A stretch of DNA of 64,000 nt from Oscheius dolichura (lineage: Eukaryota > Nematoda > Chromadorea > Rhabditida > Rhabditidae), in the NCBI GenBank assembly GCA_932521035.1, contig OW051495.1:11532001-11596000 (forward strand), read 5' to 3'. Of this stretch, positions 13,624-26,753 are shown piece after piece; within the stretch, counting starts at the first letter, position 1; the number at the start of each line of letters is the position of its first letter. The notes below the pieces were generated by a model. The model was not told the DNA's origin, did no database searches, and saw only the letters and a list, made by a program, of their open reading frames with translations. The translations under genes and the position numbers were made by a program.

Positions 13624-16308
13624 CTAGAGATAGATGGGGGAGTGGGTCCACTTCTGGACTTCGGAGTCAGGCTGGGTTGAGACAGGGATGAAGAGGGACA
13701 GCAGACGGCCTTGGAAATCATCCGAGATCAAAACTGAAACCAGGAAATTGAAAAGAAGCAGCATTTGCGGGCGTCTTTCGACCTAGAGAAAGAGCGGCGT
13801 CGCTCTTCAAAACAACCAGTCCCTTACCGGTGGAGTCCTTGAGTTCCGGAAATGCGAGAGCCAGCTCATTTGTAAGATGATCCCGTAGAATTAGTCGAGT
13901 ACACTGAAAACTCCCCTCATCCTCTTTCACTCCTCTCTCTCTCTTGGCTTACGTCTAACGGTATCTGAATGACCAGATTGATGACGGCATTGTGGTCGGC
14001 TTCCTCTGCCGGGAAGAACATTGAAGGTATTTCTGATCCTATCCCATCATCCAAATCCTGCGGGGTGTGGGATTCTAAAGAAGCCGTATTGTTATCGTCT
14101 ACACGAAGTGTACTTAATCAAAAGGGAAATAAATACGCAGATTATTTTGGAAGGGTTTCCTACGAAAGAGAGGAGGAAAAGAGTAAGAGGAGATTATGGT
14201 TTGTAACCTGGCGGAGGCTATTGGATGGAATTAAACGAGGACATAGAAAATCGGGGGGAAGCCAACTTTTGTACGACTTGTTGCACTCGAGAAGCCTTTC
14301 AAAAGGATCTACGCACTTCCTTTTAGGATGGAGAAGGCCATCTCTGGAAGACTGAGGATTCTATGAGGTACGCAGTGAAACCCCCTAACCAGGAAAAGGG
14401 AAGAAAGGTTGAACATACCTGCCGTCTCCTCGTTGCCGCTCTCAAATTCATAAGAAGGCAAGGCTGATTGGAAGGGAATTGGGTCATCTTCTTCGAGTAT
14501 CCTTCTCTGTGCCATTGATCGTTCTGGAGGAGGATAGTCCAGGAAGCTAGGCGGTTTGTGGACTGGCTGCATCTCATGACCGAAGTTGACCGACTCCTTC
14601 TCGTCTTCTCGCTCTGGTGCAATTGTAGTCTCATCCGTTTCTGGGGTGGAAGAAATAAGGGCAACAACTATGTCTGGAGGTTCAGGAGACGGTGCTTCTT
14701 CTTTGACAAGAAGAGAAGATTCGAATTTCGGGACGGGAGGCGTCTTGACTCCTCGGGCTCTGTAAAGAAAAAAAGAAGAAAATAATGGAAAGAATCCAAC
14801 TTTTTAACTAAGGATATGGTCTTCTTCAGCCGCCTCCAATGATTCATCTGAACGTGTCTCTCGTCTGGATTCTCCTCCCCACAATAGCCACAGCTAAACA
14901 AAATACACCCTGACTCAAAAAGGATCAACCAGCCGCTAACATTTTCTTCTGGTGCTCTTCTTCCATGTGGAATGCCAGTTTCAGCGGCCCGGTCGCTTCG
15001 AAGCAGCAAAACATCTCCTGGCAGACCTTCTCCACAAAGTGGGCCTTACTCCAGTGCCTGTCCAGCTGTATCCTCTGGCAGAACAGTTGTCTACACTCGT
15101 CCTGGAGACATTGGAATTCACCCCGGCGGCGGCACGCATTCTCATGATTCCTGAAACGGGATGAAATATTAAAGAAGGTCAGTCTCTAGTCCTCGTACTT
15201 CAAAGTCCGAATGGTGGAGAAACTCGCGCCACAGGGGCAGGTATAACGGGCTGTTCGGGTCATCAGCTCGTGTTTTTTGAGAGCAGCATTCCCGTAAAAG
15301 ATACGGTTACAGTGGTGGCAGACTAGAGGGTGGTGGAGGTTCTGAAAGGAAGAGAGTGTGAACTGTGGCTGGAATTTTGGAAGAAATGAGCCACAGTTAG
15401 ACAGCAAAGAGGTCAAGAAGGACGCCTACTCTTATATGCTTCAATAAATCGTGTTTCTCCGTAAAGACATGGCCACATTTGATGCATAGATGGCGATGGA
15501 CCAGATCTTGACAGAATTGACTAGTCGACGGTTGATTTGTCTTCAATTTTGTTGGTTTTTTCCTCGCCGGAAGATCGACACTCTTTTCCAGTTGGGATTT
15601 CTTCTCATTTGGGTGTTTTCTGCCAACATGGCGGAGCAGATGAGCCTAGAGATAGAAAAATACAAAATAAATGGGGGAAACTGACTTTCTGTTGGAATTT
15701 CTCTTCACAAAATGGACATTCGAAGGAGCGGATATTCATACAGGAGAGCTGGTGCCGGGCGACGTGGGAAATTCGGGGGAAACTCTAAAAATACCTATAT
15801 ATACTCCAACAATGTAAGATTTAGAAAAAAAACTAAACTGGTACCTTTTTACAGATGGGGCATTGGATGGAGTTGTCCTTCTTCTTCTTTACTTGGCCGT
15901 CCGGGTGGACTCTGTTTACGTGTTTGGTCAAATATCTGAAATTAAATGGGCACTACAGCTTTTTTTGCACCCCAACCCTGTAAATCTTTACTCTATTCAT
16001 GAAAGAAGATTAGAATTTATAAAAAAAATATCTCACTCTTTAAAAACTGATGCGTTTTTCGATAGATATTTCCCTTTGAGCCTGCGAAAAGTCATTTCTA
16101 TTAAAATTGGAGTCGTTTTGCCGATTCCTGTACTGATTTTAACGATTTTTGGTTATTTTTAGCCCAAATATCGTAGGATATAAAGGAATGGCCCCTTTCC
16201 CTTTACAACGAGAAAAAAATAGCCAAATTACCGTTTCTCCGCGAAGATTTTCCGACAAATTGGGCATTGATTCGTTTCTTCCTTTGATTCAGGCGAGCCA
16301 TTCTCCAT
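13624..16308 (-). CDS. multi-C2H2 zinc-finger protein
   Basis: About a dozen exons join in phase from ATG at 16308 (MENGSPESKEETNQ) to TAG at 13624. About nine C2H2-like fingers are visible in order: CPICRKIF..H.NRVH, CPICKKSF..H, CPFCEEKF..RHVGRKH, CIKCGHVF..KHIRNLH, CHHCNRIF..KKHE, YTCPCGASF, a CLQDEC finger with RHWSKAH, a Cys-rich finger ending HMEEEH, and CGYCGEE..HVQMNH. These are followed by an acidic Pro/Glu-rich linker and a structured tail (NAVINLVIQIPLD, FPELKDSTVLISDDF). Introns are 35-50 nt except one of about 340 nt. Role inferred from the family: DNA- or RNA-binding regulator. The orthologue was not identified. It lies 211 bp downstream of atg-7 on the same strand, compatible with a nematode operon. 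A stop-containing alternative end at 15186 arises if one 5-prime splice site (GTACGAG) is ignored. Confidence 0.85.
15361..15403. repeat. paired CCACAGTTAGACA motifs in an intron
   Basis: CCACAGTTAGACA at 15391-15403 (+) is preceded about 25 bp earlier by the reverse fragment AACTGTGGCT (15361), so the two halves face each other. Both lie inside an 80-90 nt intron of the zinc-finger gene. Confidence 0.7.
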
Positions 16309-16519
16309 AAACGGGGTCTTTTCCTATTTTTCACTATTTTAAAGGACTAAATCTCTCTGGGTACAGGATTAGAACCTCTCCGACTATTAAAATACCAATA
16401 AAGCTGTTAGAAATAAGTGAAGTATGTTTATTGTTGACCAGTGAGAACATGGCAGACCAGAAGAGGGAACCCATACGAGGGAGGAGGAGGCGGGACAAGA
16501 AAAGTGTACAGAAATGACT
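16309..16519 (-). promoter_or_regulatory. short intercistronic region atg-7 / zinc finger
   Basis: The gap is 211 bp between two minus-strand genes. On the minus strand it contains AATAAA just after the atg-7 stop (about 16425-16430) and then pyrimidine-rich sequence before the next ATG. This is the usual layout for polyadenylation plus spliced-leader trans-splicing in nematode operons; SL use itself cannot be read from the DNA. Confidence 0.4.
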
Positions 16520-19170
16520 CTAGACGGCAGAGAGGACCGAATCCTCATCACTAAAATCAATATTTACAATATCTACAGATTGCTGGAGTTCGTCGAGGCC
16601 GGAAACCTTCTCGAGGTAAGCAGGGGAGTTGAGCACCTTGAAATATAGGCTATTTTATAGAGACAAGGCCTTGTAAACAGCAGGTAGAGAGCAAGACGAG
16701 ACCCTGCTCGTTGTTTACAGGCTGTAAAAATAGAGGGCAGACTCACTTCTTTGACAAATTTCCAGCCATCCTTTTCGTATTCTTCGGCGACGGCTGCCCC
16801 GCAGGCGACGCACTTTTCGAAGCGTCTCACTGCCGGGGTCATCTGGAATTTGTCGATCATTTAAAGACTTTTAAAGGACTGTGAGGCATTGGGAGATCAA
16901 TCATTGGTCCCTGCACGAAAGTAACTAGAAGTGTACCTGTTGAAATCGGAAGATGAATCCCCTAATCTGATGCGGAGTAGTCCCAAATAGGGAAGCATTC
17001 TCATCCTGTTCTCCGAGACACGCCGGTGCTTGAGAGGGGTTGGCACTCTGTAGAATGGAGGCGAGCAGCTCTACAGCTACTCCGGAAGCAATGGGAGAGA
17101 GTCCCGGCCTGCTCACCTAGAATTGTACCTTTCTCTCTACAATTTAAGAGGATACTTACAGTGCATTGTTGATCCAGTGTTCTGTCGGAGGTAGAATTCC
17201 CCGGGGCTGTCACATCGCAACAGAAATAGCAAGCCAGTTGAGAATAGGGGATGGTGTATCCTTCAGAGGGAGTGTTGTCCACCTCGTCGCTTTTCAATCC
17301 GTGTCTTATTACCACGAAATTGTCGAAACCAAGGGCTACACTGAATACCATCTGAAATTGGATGAAGACTAATAATGAAGGGGGGAAAGGCTACCTTTCC
17401 ATATTTAGAACCAATGACAGTTGGCAGCCAGCGGGCTTCTCGACTATCCAGGGCCAGAAAGATGACATCGTGCTTGGAGATTAGGTCCTCGATCAGGGCA
17501 ACAGTTTCTTGGAGGAGTTTCTCGTCTGCTTCTGAAAGAAGATGAGTTGTGGGTACTGTGGGCAGAATTAATTGCCCAATTGGGAACGAGCCAGGCAACG
17601 CCTGCCAGAAGGCATGTATCTCGTCCACAAATTGGTCCATACCCTTTAAATTCCTCTTGAAATCGTCTAAAACGTACCACTGCTTCCTACAGTATGCCCT
17701 GGCATTGGAACAGTCAGATGGTGGGACCTGGCGTCCACCGTTGGGTAGATCTCCTTCAGCGCCTCGGCAGCTGTCTCCGCCTTGCTTCTATTATTCCGGG
17801 CATCTTCAAACTTGGCCAGAGATTGTCTGGAATTTACAAAATGGTCTGAAATGAAGTTAGGAACACACCTAACGGGATTACTGTAACTAACAAAAGAGTT
17901 ATCCACGAAGGAAATGACTTTAACATTATAGGCAAGCAGATTCCGAGCCAGGTTACAGCCAAGGGTACCCGCTCCGAAAATGAGGACCTGTAAAAGGGGG
18001 ATACTAGACAAACTAATGGAGACGACAGACCTTTAAATTCTCGAAGCGTTCTAGTTTCAATTCAGGAACAAGGCGCCATTTGATGAGGGATAGGTTCAAT
18101 GAGACGGACTGTTCCATCAGTCGCTTCGGGTCGAACTGATTCTTCAAATCGACGAATCGAGGAAGGAGCTTTCCTTGGGAATTTGGCTCCCAGCCAGTGA
18201 ATAGCGGTTCTTCAGTCTTCTGAAAAGTGGACAACTTCTATGATTATTCTGGATTCAATCAAAAGAATGGCAGCGACCTACCTGATTATTCCAGGAGAAA
18301 CGGAAGCATATGCCGGTCTTTCCCCGGAAGGAGATGACATCCACCCCATTCCAGGAGGGTTTCAACCGGGCTACTGCTGTCAGAAGGTTCCTCACCGGCC
18401 AGCCGGGGACATCCGCCACCGGACAAGGGTCAGAAATCACTATCTGAAGAAAATCCCCCCTAATAAAGAGGAAACTGAAGAAAATTACCTGTATATTAGC
18501 ATTGTTTTCTTCCTTTTCCAGCTGTGAAATGGGGAGCAGCTCCCCGGCTTTCAACAGGATCACACTCTGTTGTTGACTCTCCGACAGACCAAACAGAATC
18601 TTTTCCCACTGCTGTCTATCAATTTCTCCCGTCTTCTTCACTCTAATCTCTGCCGGATAATTAACCGCAGCTGGTGTACACAGCCAGTAATAATATTGGA
18701 ACTTTTTCAGATCAGCGAAGGCGGTGAAGGCGAAGTGGAAGAGACTAGCCGGGTTGGTGAGCCATTCCTTCTCTTCTATCGCTTTCCAGATCTGAATTCC
18801 TCCTATCACTGACCATAAAATAAATAAATACTCACTTTTAGCCCGTGTTCTTGTAAAAATTCGGTTTTATTCAGTTTTTTAAAGGCCTCAATTGTATTGA
18901 ACAGGATCAAATCGCCGGGAACGCCGGCGAGCAACTGGTCAAAGCTCTCGTGTCCGAAAGAGAGGCGGCATTCTGTCCCAACCTCGTCTGCTGAACAATT
19001 TCTTCCATAAAATAAATTAAAAAAGGCTTACCAATGCCTACTGTAGCCCTGATCGTCTTAGGAGCCTCGTCTAATTTCCATTCATTTAATTTGTGTTTAT
19101 TGATTTCGGCCCAAAAGGCGGTATCACAGAACGAGGCCCATGAGACGAATTTGGCCGGTTCTTCTCCCAT
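16520..19170 (-). CDS. atg-7: ATG7, E1-like enzyme of autophagy
   Basis: The gene starts at ATG 19170 ([20 protein letters not shown]) and ends with [10 protein letters not shown] and TAG at 16520. ATG7 activates the ubiquitin-like proteins ATG8/LGG and ATG12 in the cytosol using ATP and passes them to ATG3/ATG10. Seen: the N-terminal domain ([16 protein letters not shown]), the adenylation P-loop-like motif [15 protein letters not shown] with the Asp of [15 protein letters not shown], the [20 protein letters not shown] block, and the catalytic Cys in [18 protein letters not shown]. The C-terminal part ([26 protein letters not shown]) matches the ATG7-specific tail. Several introns of 35-60 nt are needed, plus longer ones; residues at joins agree with the family. 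All catalytic features are present, so it should be functional. It is followed 211 bp downstream by the zinc-finger gene on the same strand. Confidence 0.95.
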
Positions 19171-20983
19171 TTGATCTGAAAATGAGGAGGGAATATATTA
19201 CCATATCATTAAAATAAGGACCAGAAGATTGAAAAGAACCAGGGTAAAAATGAGGACAAGCGGTTTTTCATCCCCAAAGCCACGTGAAAAGGGGTAAAGC
19301 ATAATTAGGCGACGCCACCTATACCAATGGATTAAGTGTGCTTTCCAGCCCCTCGAGACGCATTTCCAGTCCGGGGAACACGTGTCCCCTCCGTGTCTTG
19401 GGTACTTTCAAAGTGCACTCTGTCCGATGATATAGCTGCCGTCTCGTAGGACAGCAGAGCAAAGAATGACTCATCCCTTGGGCAGAGTACGAATCGGAGG
19501 AGAAATGTGAGCTATACTCCTTTTTGAATAGCTTTTTGGGGAAATTATCCTTCGCTGTGGGATCTGAATACCTTTTTTACAGTAATCGTATAGTATACAA
19601 TTTGAATATAATCTCCATGGTGGGAATATCCCACCGTTTATTAGAGAGCGCGCTCCCCGTTGTACAGCGCGGTACCCCCTGTTTTTTATTCCTTTCCCCA
19701 GCCATTAGAATACTGGGAAAATAGATGATAGGCGGCTGTTTTTGAAATGGAAGACGGCACACAGTAGGACTAGCAAACGCGGGGAAGGGAAATAAATAAA
19801 CATTGTGGAAGCGAAAGAGGAAGATTTCTTCTTCGCTTGCTAGAAAAACAACAACAATGGGGGAGGGGGGCAGCGATCTGTAAACAGAAAGGAGAAAGCG
19901 AAGCGAGAGAGAGAGGAGTCTCATTGTACCCGTATGCCCCCCGCGTGGTATAGACAGAGGAGAGAGAAGGAAGAATAATTGACCTCTTCTCTGTCTCTCC
20001 TTGCCCCAGCACCACTACCTCCTCGTGATAGTCACGCGCCGGCTGCACTAAACTGGACTACTCCGACTCCAAAGCCACAAAGCCGAGTTTAATGCCGATT
20101 CTCTATTTAGAAAGGGCATTCTGTCATTGTTTCTGGGCTCTGATAGTCTTTAGAAGGTCCAGATGGGATTGTCCGCAAAAAAAACAGAGCAATAACCGTA
20201 TTTTTTATCATAATTCCCCCTAAAAACCTTGTAAATGACCCAAAATGGGGATGGGCGCCTTGCATGGTCTCCACTGGCCTTTCCTGGAGCCTGGTGGGGT
20301 TGTGGGGATCCTGATAGAGCCTCTAACTAATAACTAGCAGAACGGGTCTTATTTTCTCGTTAGAATTTACCCAAAATCCCTTTTTAAACTGGATATCAAA
20401 GAGCTAAAATGAAGGCAACTGGTTCAAATGGCTCCCGCTGGTATTTTATGGTATTTGATAAGATTCGGAGGTTCAAAATGGAGCTGTTCCCTAATTATGA
20501 AGGTATTGGGTTTAGTTTCCCTTAGAAAATTACCAAAAACTCCCTAGAAATGAGAGGCCAAAGAGTTTTATACCATGTGAAGTTCGCCGTCTGGGTTTCA
20601 AAGATCCCAGTGGTGTTCAGGGGGTTCCAACTGGGGTTATGGGAGCAATTAAGCCATTAGATAGGGTAATGTTTCTCTATCTTTCCGGGGATGAATCATT
20701 ACAAATATGAAAATGATGAAAACTTGTGTAACGTTAAGAAATTTCTCTGAAGAAAACGAACCTCTCAATCTTGAAATAGAGTGTGAACACAAAATGGGGC
20801 ATAGAATTAATTTATACAACACAGAAAAAGAAGAAGGGAACGAGAGATAGAAAAGAAAACGGGAGACATTAGAGAATTAGAGACGAAGAAATCGACCACG
20901 ACGAAAAAAAAAACGGGGATGGGCGGAGAAAGAGACGAGACTGTGTATGTCAAGAACCATAATAATGCAAAATGGAAGAATAA
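19171..20983. other. intergenic, no gene seen
   Basis: This lies between the start of atg-7 and the end of let-70. Open frames near 19.6-20.0 kb on the minus strand are purine/pyrimidine-biased and have no splice partners. Nothing else was supported. Confidence 0.5.
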
Positions 20984-22770
<1,787 letters not shown>

Positions 22771-23680
22771 CTGTATGAGGCGCCGGGACGGACGACTACC
22801 TGAAAATTAGAGCATTTATTTTTTTTTTGGAAAAAATTATGAAATTTGTGAAGCAAGTCGAAAGAGGAGAGCTCAAGACGTGGGGAAATATAGGAATGGA
22901 AGTGAATTTCCCAACCGGCCAGGGAGAAATTGAACCTATCGACCTGTGAAATAAGAGGATGACAAATCGTGAGACGGGGGCGGCGGATCAATAACCGGGC
23001 AATCCGGTCCCATTGCCCCTGCTGTGTGTGTGTGTTTAAATAAGAACTTTCTGGGGCTTTTTATGCCGTTTCTATTGAGATTACTGCGTCTATTTTATCG
23101 GGTAAAAGCATAAGATTTTGCTGTTGGAAATCGAAGAAAACGGATAGGTGCCGGCCCTGGCAGTCCTCCCTCTATCAGCAGGCGCCTGAGCAGGCGATTC
23201 TAGAACGCGGCGAGAGAATTGCTGCTGGTCTCGGCTGGATGGGGGCTACGGTCGGCGGGAGGTTTGAAAAGAGACGGGCGAGAACGAGTACCGCATTTGA
23301 AGTAGTCCTTTTTGAAGAGAATACGCGGGCTGGAGTGCATTCAGATGGAGGGATTCATACCAGGAAGCTTATTCTAACGAAGGGGCCCAGCACTATTGAG
23401 AGGGCGTTTTAACGGCAATTCTTTAGTAAGTATTCCAAGAGATGGGTTGAAAGCTCATCCTCCTACTGTTGGACTGTAAATTTTGCCAAATTCTTGTACT
23501 GCACTCCATGGTAAGAGATGTAAATCGAATATTATTTCTTTAGTCCGTTAAGGTTCGCTTCATCTCCAATTTAATAAAATGCTCTTCCATATTCTAGTGT
23601 ACTTCGGTCAATCTACTGAAGCTTCTACTTGTCATGCACATAAAAAGTAATACAAATTGTTCAATCGGCCTATAAAAAAG
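22771..23680. other. let-70 upstream region, no gene seen
   Basis: This holds the presumed promoter and 5' UTR of let-70 (-) and the 3' flank of the BTB gene (-). GC falls sharply after about 23.45 kb, marking the left edge of the AT-rich island. Confidence 0.45.
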
Positions 23681-24483
23681 TTATGGGTACTGGTTATAAA
23701 CTATAAGAGGGTAAGCTTTTTTCTGTTGATCTTCAAACTTCTTCCAAGTAACAGATAACTTCAACGTTAGTGGAACTTTATCACGTTTCATATGCCGGGA
23801 CCAAACATTAAACGTATCTCTGCAATATAACTTCTGAAAATAAACTTTTTGATAATATAAAATAAACCTACCTTTATTTGAGGAATAATGAAGTCGAATT
23901 TTTTATGCAAGGCAAGAGCTGCTGAATTGAAGCAGGCAACACAATCATCCGCAACACACATATCCAGGGAAAGTATTTGTCGAAGATAGTTCTTAAACAT
24001 ATTACCAACTAAAAAGGTGTTGGCAACCCATCGGAGATTTCTAATAGAAGTCCAGAAAACTAGAAAAGAATTAGTCATGAAAAAGAGCTCACCTTTATAA
24101 TCAATGTCGGCATTATGGAACTCATATAGAATATTGTGCGGCATTGTAGTTGTAAATAAAAAATGATGTGCATCACTAATCTCTCCAGTATAAAGTAATT
24201 CCAAAATTCTTCTGAATGCTTCGCTATTTATATCATTCAGTTGAATTCGATTTACATCAGCCTATATTCTCTTGAGATAACAGTAATAATCAAACAAACG
24301 TCTTTGAATTCGCCATAGAACACTGCCTTGAAATATTCCGATCGACAAGCAAGATACTAAAACAAATTTTACTTTGATAATAAAAGAATTTACTAATTTG
24401 TGCACGTGAAATTCTTGGTCATTTACAATAATAACAGCATCTGAGAGCGATTCATCTCCAAATTTGATAGGTTGATTCTTCAT
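23681..24483 (-). CDS. BTB/POZ-domain protein
   Basis: Exons joined by hand: from ATG 24483 (MKNQPIKFGDESLSDAVIIV), through a 37 nt intron to YLACRSEYFKAVFYGEFKD, another to DINSEAFRRILELLYTGEIS, then VFWTSIRNLRWVANTFLVG, and a last exon ending KKAYPLIVYNQYP, TAA at 23681. The order (SDAVIIV, F.VHK, LACRSEYFKAV, F..ILELLYTGEI) is the BTB fold signature, followed by a BACK-like helical part. No MATH or Kelch repeats were seen. In nematodes such short BTB proteins often act as CUL-3 ubiquitin-ligase adaptors (family knowledge). The start could lie further upstream: the frame has a transmembrane-like stretch above it that I treated as non-coding. Introns are 36-50 nt and AT-rich. Confidence 0.8.
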
Positions 24484-25224
24484 AACGACTAATTGAATAT
24501 GCTTTCTGAAAACTACAAATATACACATAAAAAGAACAAATAATAATAATAACATCAGCAGCAAAATAACGCGAGAGAAACTGATCAGAAAACGCTGGCA
24601 GAGATGCTTGTTGTTTACAAAGTGTAAAAATACCACTGTTCTCGTTGTTCACCTACAATAGTGTGCTGCTGTTCCTTTACTTGCTTTACTCATTTTTATA
24701 ACATAATTCTGTAGATTCTAGTAGATCAGCTGCAAAATAAATATGTGCATGTCGAATGAGGAATTCATTAAAATCAGCTTCAAAAGATACGGCTACTTAT
24801 ATTTGAGCTATAATTCTCGGCAATTATAGTCTATTTCAAATGCAAAAAACTCAAAATTGAATTTTTTAAAGGAAAAGTCGAATCTAGGTCGAGCATTTTC
24901 CCGTCTAGATGGTCCAACCTCAAAATTCGGCATGCATTTTTTTTTTTGCGGATTTCACATATGTTGTCATCGTTTTTATTATTGCTTTTGCTTATTTGAA
25001 GTATAAGTTACCCAAAAAACATAAAAATAGCTGGAATCTATGTCAAATCCAATTATCGAAAAATTTGCAAGAAATTGAACTTGAAAAATTTGAAGGTCTG
25101 AACCGCGTGGGAAAAGTTTTTCCATTTAAAACAGACTATATTATGTTCTCTCTTGTTGGCACTTTGAAGACCACAGCTTTTCTCGTTCTAATTACTTCTT
25201 TCAGTATTTCTATTCTTTGGCAAG
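24484..25224. other. shared upstream region of BTB and F-box genes
   Basis: This is a divergent gap of about 740 bp, very AT-rich. A plus-strand open frame from about 24909 to 25313 has two hydrophobic stretches but overlaps the F-box start and shows no homology, so it is not called as a gene. Confidence 0.45.
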
Positions 25225-26278
25225 ATGGCAGATTTTCAATTTGCTGGTTTGGATCCTTCTCTTTTGGAGAAAGTCATTACAAAGGTTTTAAAAAATTTTA
25301 TTTTCATCAATAGAATTTTTTGCAGCTCGATAGTAAAAGTTATTTTCGTATGCGACAGACATGTCGAGGAATGGATGAGTTCATTCGAGCGAGCCGCAAT
25401 ATCTCTGTTCACATGTGGGGTGAAAAGAATGCGAGCTACTGTGTGGAATTTGACAGAAAGGAACCGCATCAACTGCGCTGGTTCGACGGATCTGTATTCG
25501 ATCTTGATGGTACTCTACCTTTAAATACACGTGAGATGGATATTGAAGTATTCTATGGGATTCGACTGGATGTACTTCATTTACCTGGTTAGTGAATTGA
25601 TCTTCATTTTAATTTCTATACTTTTAGGGCAATCATTTGGACAATTTAATCAACTTTGCGATTTTCTGAGAGAGCATCGAATCACATGTGAAGAACTCGA
25701 TATGCCAAAATGGACTAAAAAAGACTGTGAAACAATTTTAAACATTGTGACGCCCGTGTCAGCGGTATTAGACAGTAAATGTTCCAATCGATACGAAGCT
25801 CTTTTCCAATCAAAGACACTGGCCAGTTTTTTAGTTTTGAAATGCGTAATAGCTATTATAGGAACAAGTTGTAGTATATATGTTCGCAAATGAAGTAAAC
25901 ACTGCGGCGCCAAGACTTCTTTCCACATTTCCATATGTGTCAATTCGCATGTCTTGTTCAAATTCTACTTATACTTTCCAAGTAATTAAAAAGGCAAGTA
26001 TTTAGAAATTATGGTTCTAATCTCATTTTTATTTGCAGTTAATTGATTTTCTATATCGTCGACCTCCGTCAGACCTCCGCAAATTCAGCTTAACCATTAG
26101 GGAAAACTTCCTTCAATTTTATGACGGATGGGAGGAGCAGTTTCTTGGACTTGGCATTCCGATTGGAGAAATAACGAAAGGAGAGTACTTTGTTATGGTG
26201 CCCAATGGATTTTCCATTATGATAAATGGAGCTGGAATGATCTATTATCAGGTGAACTTGCCGGACTGTGTCGTGTAA
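25225..26278 (+). CDS. F-box protein, nematode-type
   Basis: ATG 25225 opens MADFQFAGLDPSLLEKVITK, then a 41 nt intron, then LDSKSYFRMRQTCRGMDEF. Together these form an F-box (L-P-like start, L..L...S..R.R..C). A long exon follows to LDVLHLPG, then QSFGQFNQLCDFLREHRITC and so on, and a final exon LIDFLYRRPPSDLRKFSLTI to QVNLPDCVV, TAA 26278. The C-terminal part has the look of nematode FTH/DUF38-like substrate domains, but no specific match is claimed. F-box proteins bridge SKP1-CUL1 ubiquitin ligases to targets. One join is unusual: keeping the frame between 25.8 and 25.9 kb requires a 28 nt intron (25834-25861). If that is wrong, the gene is frame-broken. Confidence 0.75.
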
Positions 26279-26311
26279 CATTTTTGTTTATCAGTAAAGG
26301 TGTTGAGAGAT

Positions 26312-26488
26312 CTAATAAAGAATAACAAGTTTATTTTTGCGAGTATGGGCAATATTGTCGTTAGAAATTTCAGCAACGACAATATTCTTTTCAGCATTTC
26401 GTGTAGAAACGAAAGATGGTTTTTTTTCCGGAGGCGTTACAACAGTCGTCAGTGTGTTTGTAAAGAATTCTTTCAATAAGATAAGCAT
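26312..26488 (-). CDS. possible small protein, uncertain start
   Basis: A minus-strand frame ends at TAG 26312 and reads VVTPPEKKPSFVSTRNAEKN and AEISNDNIAHTRKNKLVILY, which looks coding rather than random. The first in-frame ATG is at 26488; the frame extends upstream (TNQTNYSSNPSVSKNF) to a possible acceptor CTTACTTAG near 26535. Further upstream, MDRLKNLLNGKEIGKKN is in the same frame but is separated by a TAG, hinting at an extra intron or a broken copy. No domain was recognised. It sits tail-to-tail with the F-box gene. Confidence 0.35.
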   Translation of the reverse strand: MLILLKEFFTNTLTTVVTPPEKKPSFVSTRNAEKNIVVAEISNDNIAHTRKNKLVILY

Positions 26489-26753
26489 GAAATTCTTTGA
26501 AACTGATGGGTTTGAAGAATAATTCGTCTGATTGGTGACTAAGTAAGCCGTTTCCTAGTTTTTTTTTCCAATTTCTTTTCCGTTGAGCAAATTTTTTAAT
26601 CGATCCATTTGGCTGCTTCCATGGCGAGTGATAAGAGAAAAAAATAGGTCTAAAGTTGTTGTTCTGCGCTTAGATAACGGCTGAATTTCTCATTCTACCC
26701 AATCGTCTCTTTTTCCTACCACTGCTTCTATTTTTTTTCCCATCTTCTTCACC

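Noticed and set aside
16366-16384. Reverse B-box-like GGTTCTAATCC on the minus strand
   Set aside because: The T-stem has mismatches and no acceptor or D arm can be drawn upstream.
24909-25313. 134-codon AT-rich frame with hydrophobic stretches
   Set aside because: It overlaps the F-box start and first intron and has no homology; hydrophobic runs are expected from T-rich DNA.
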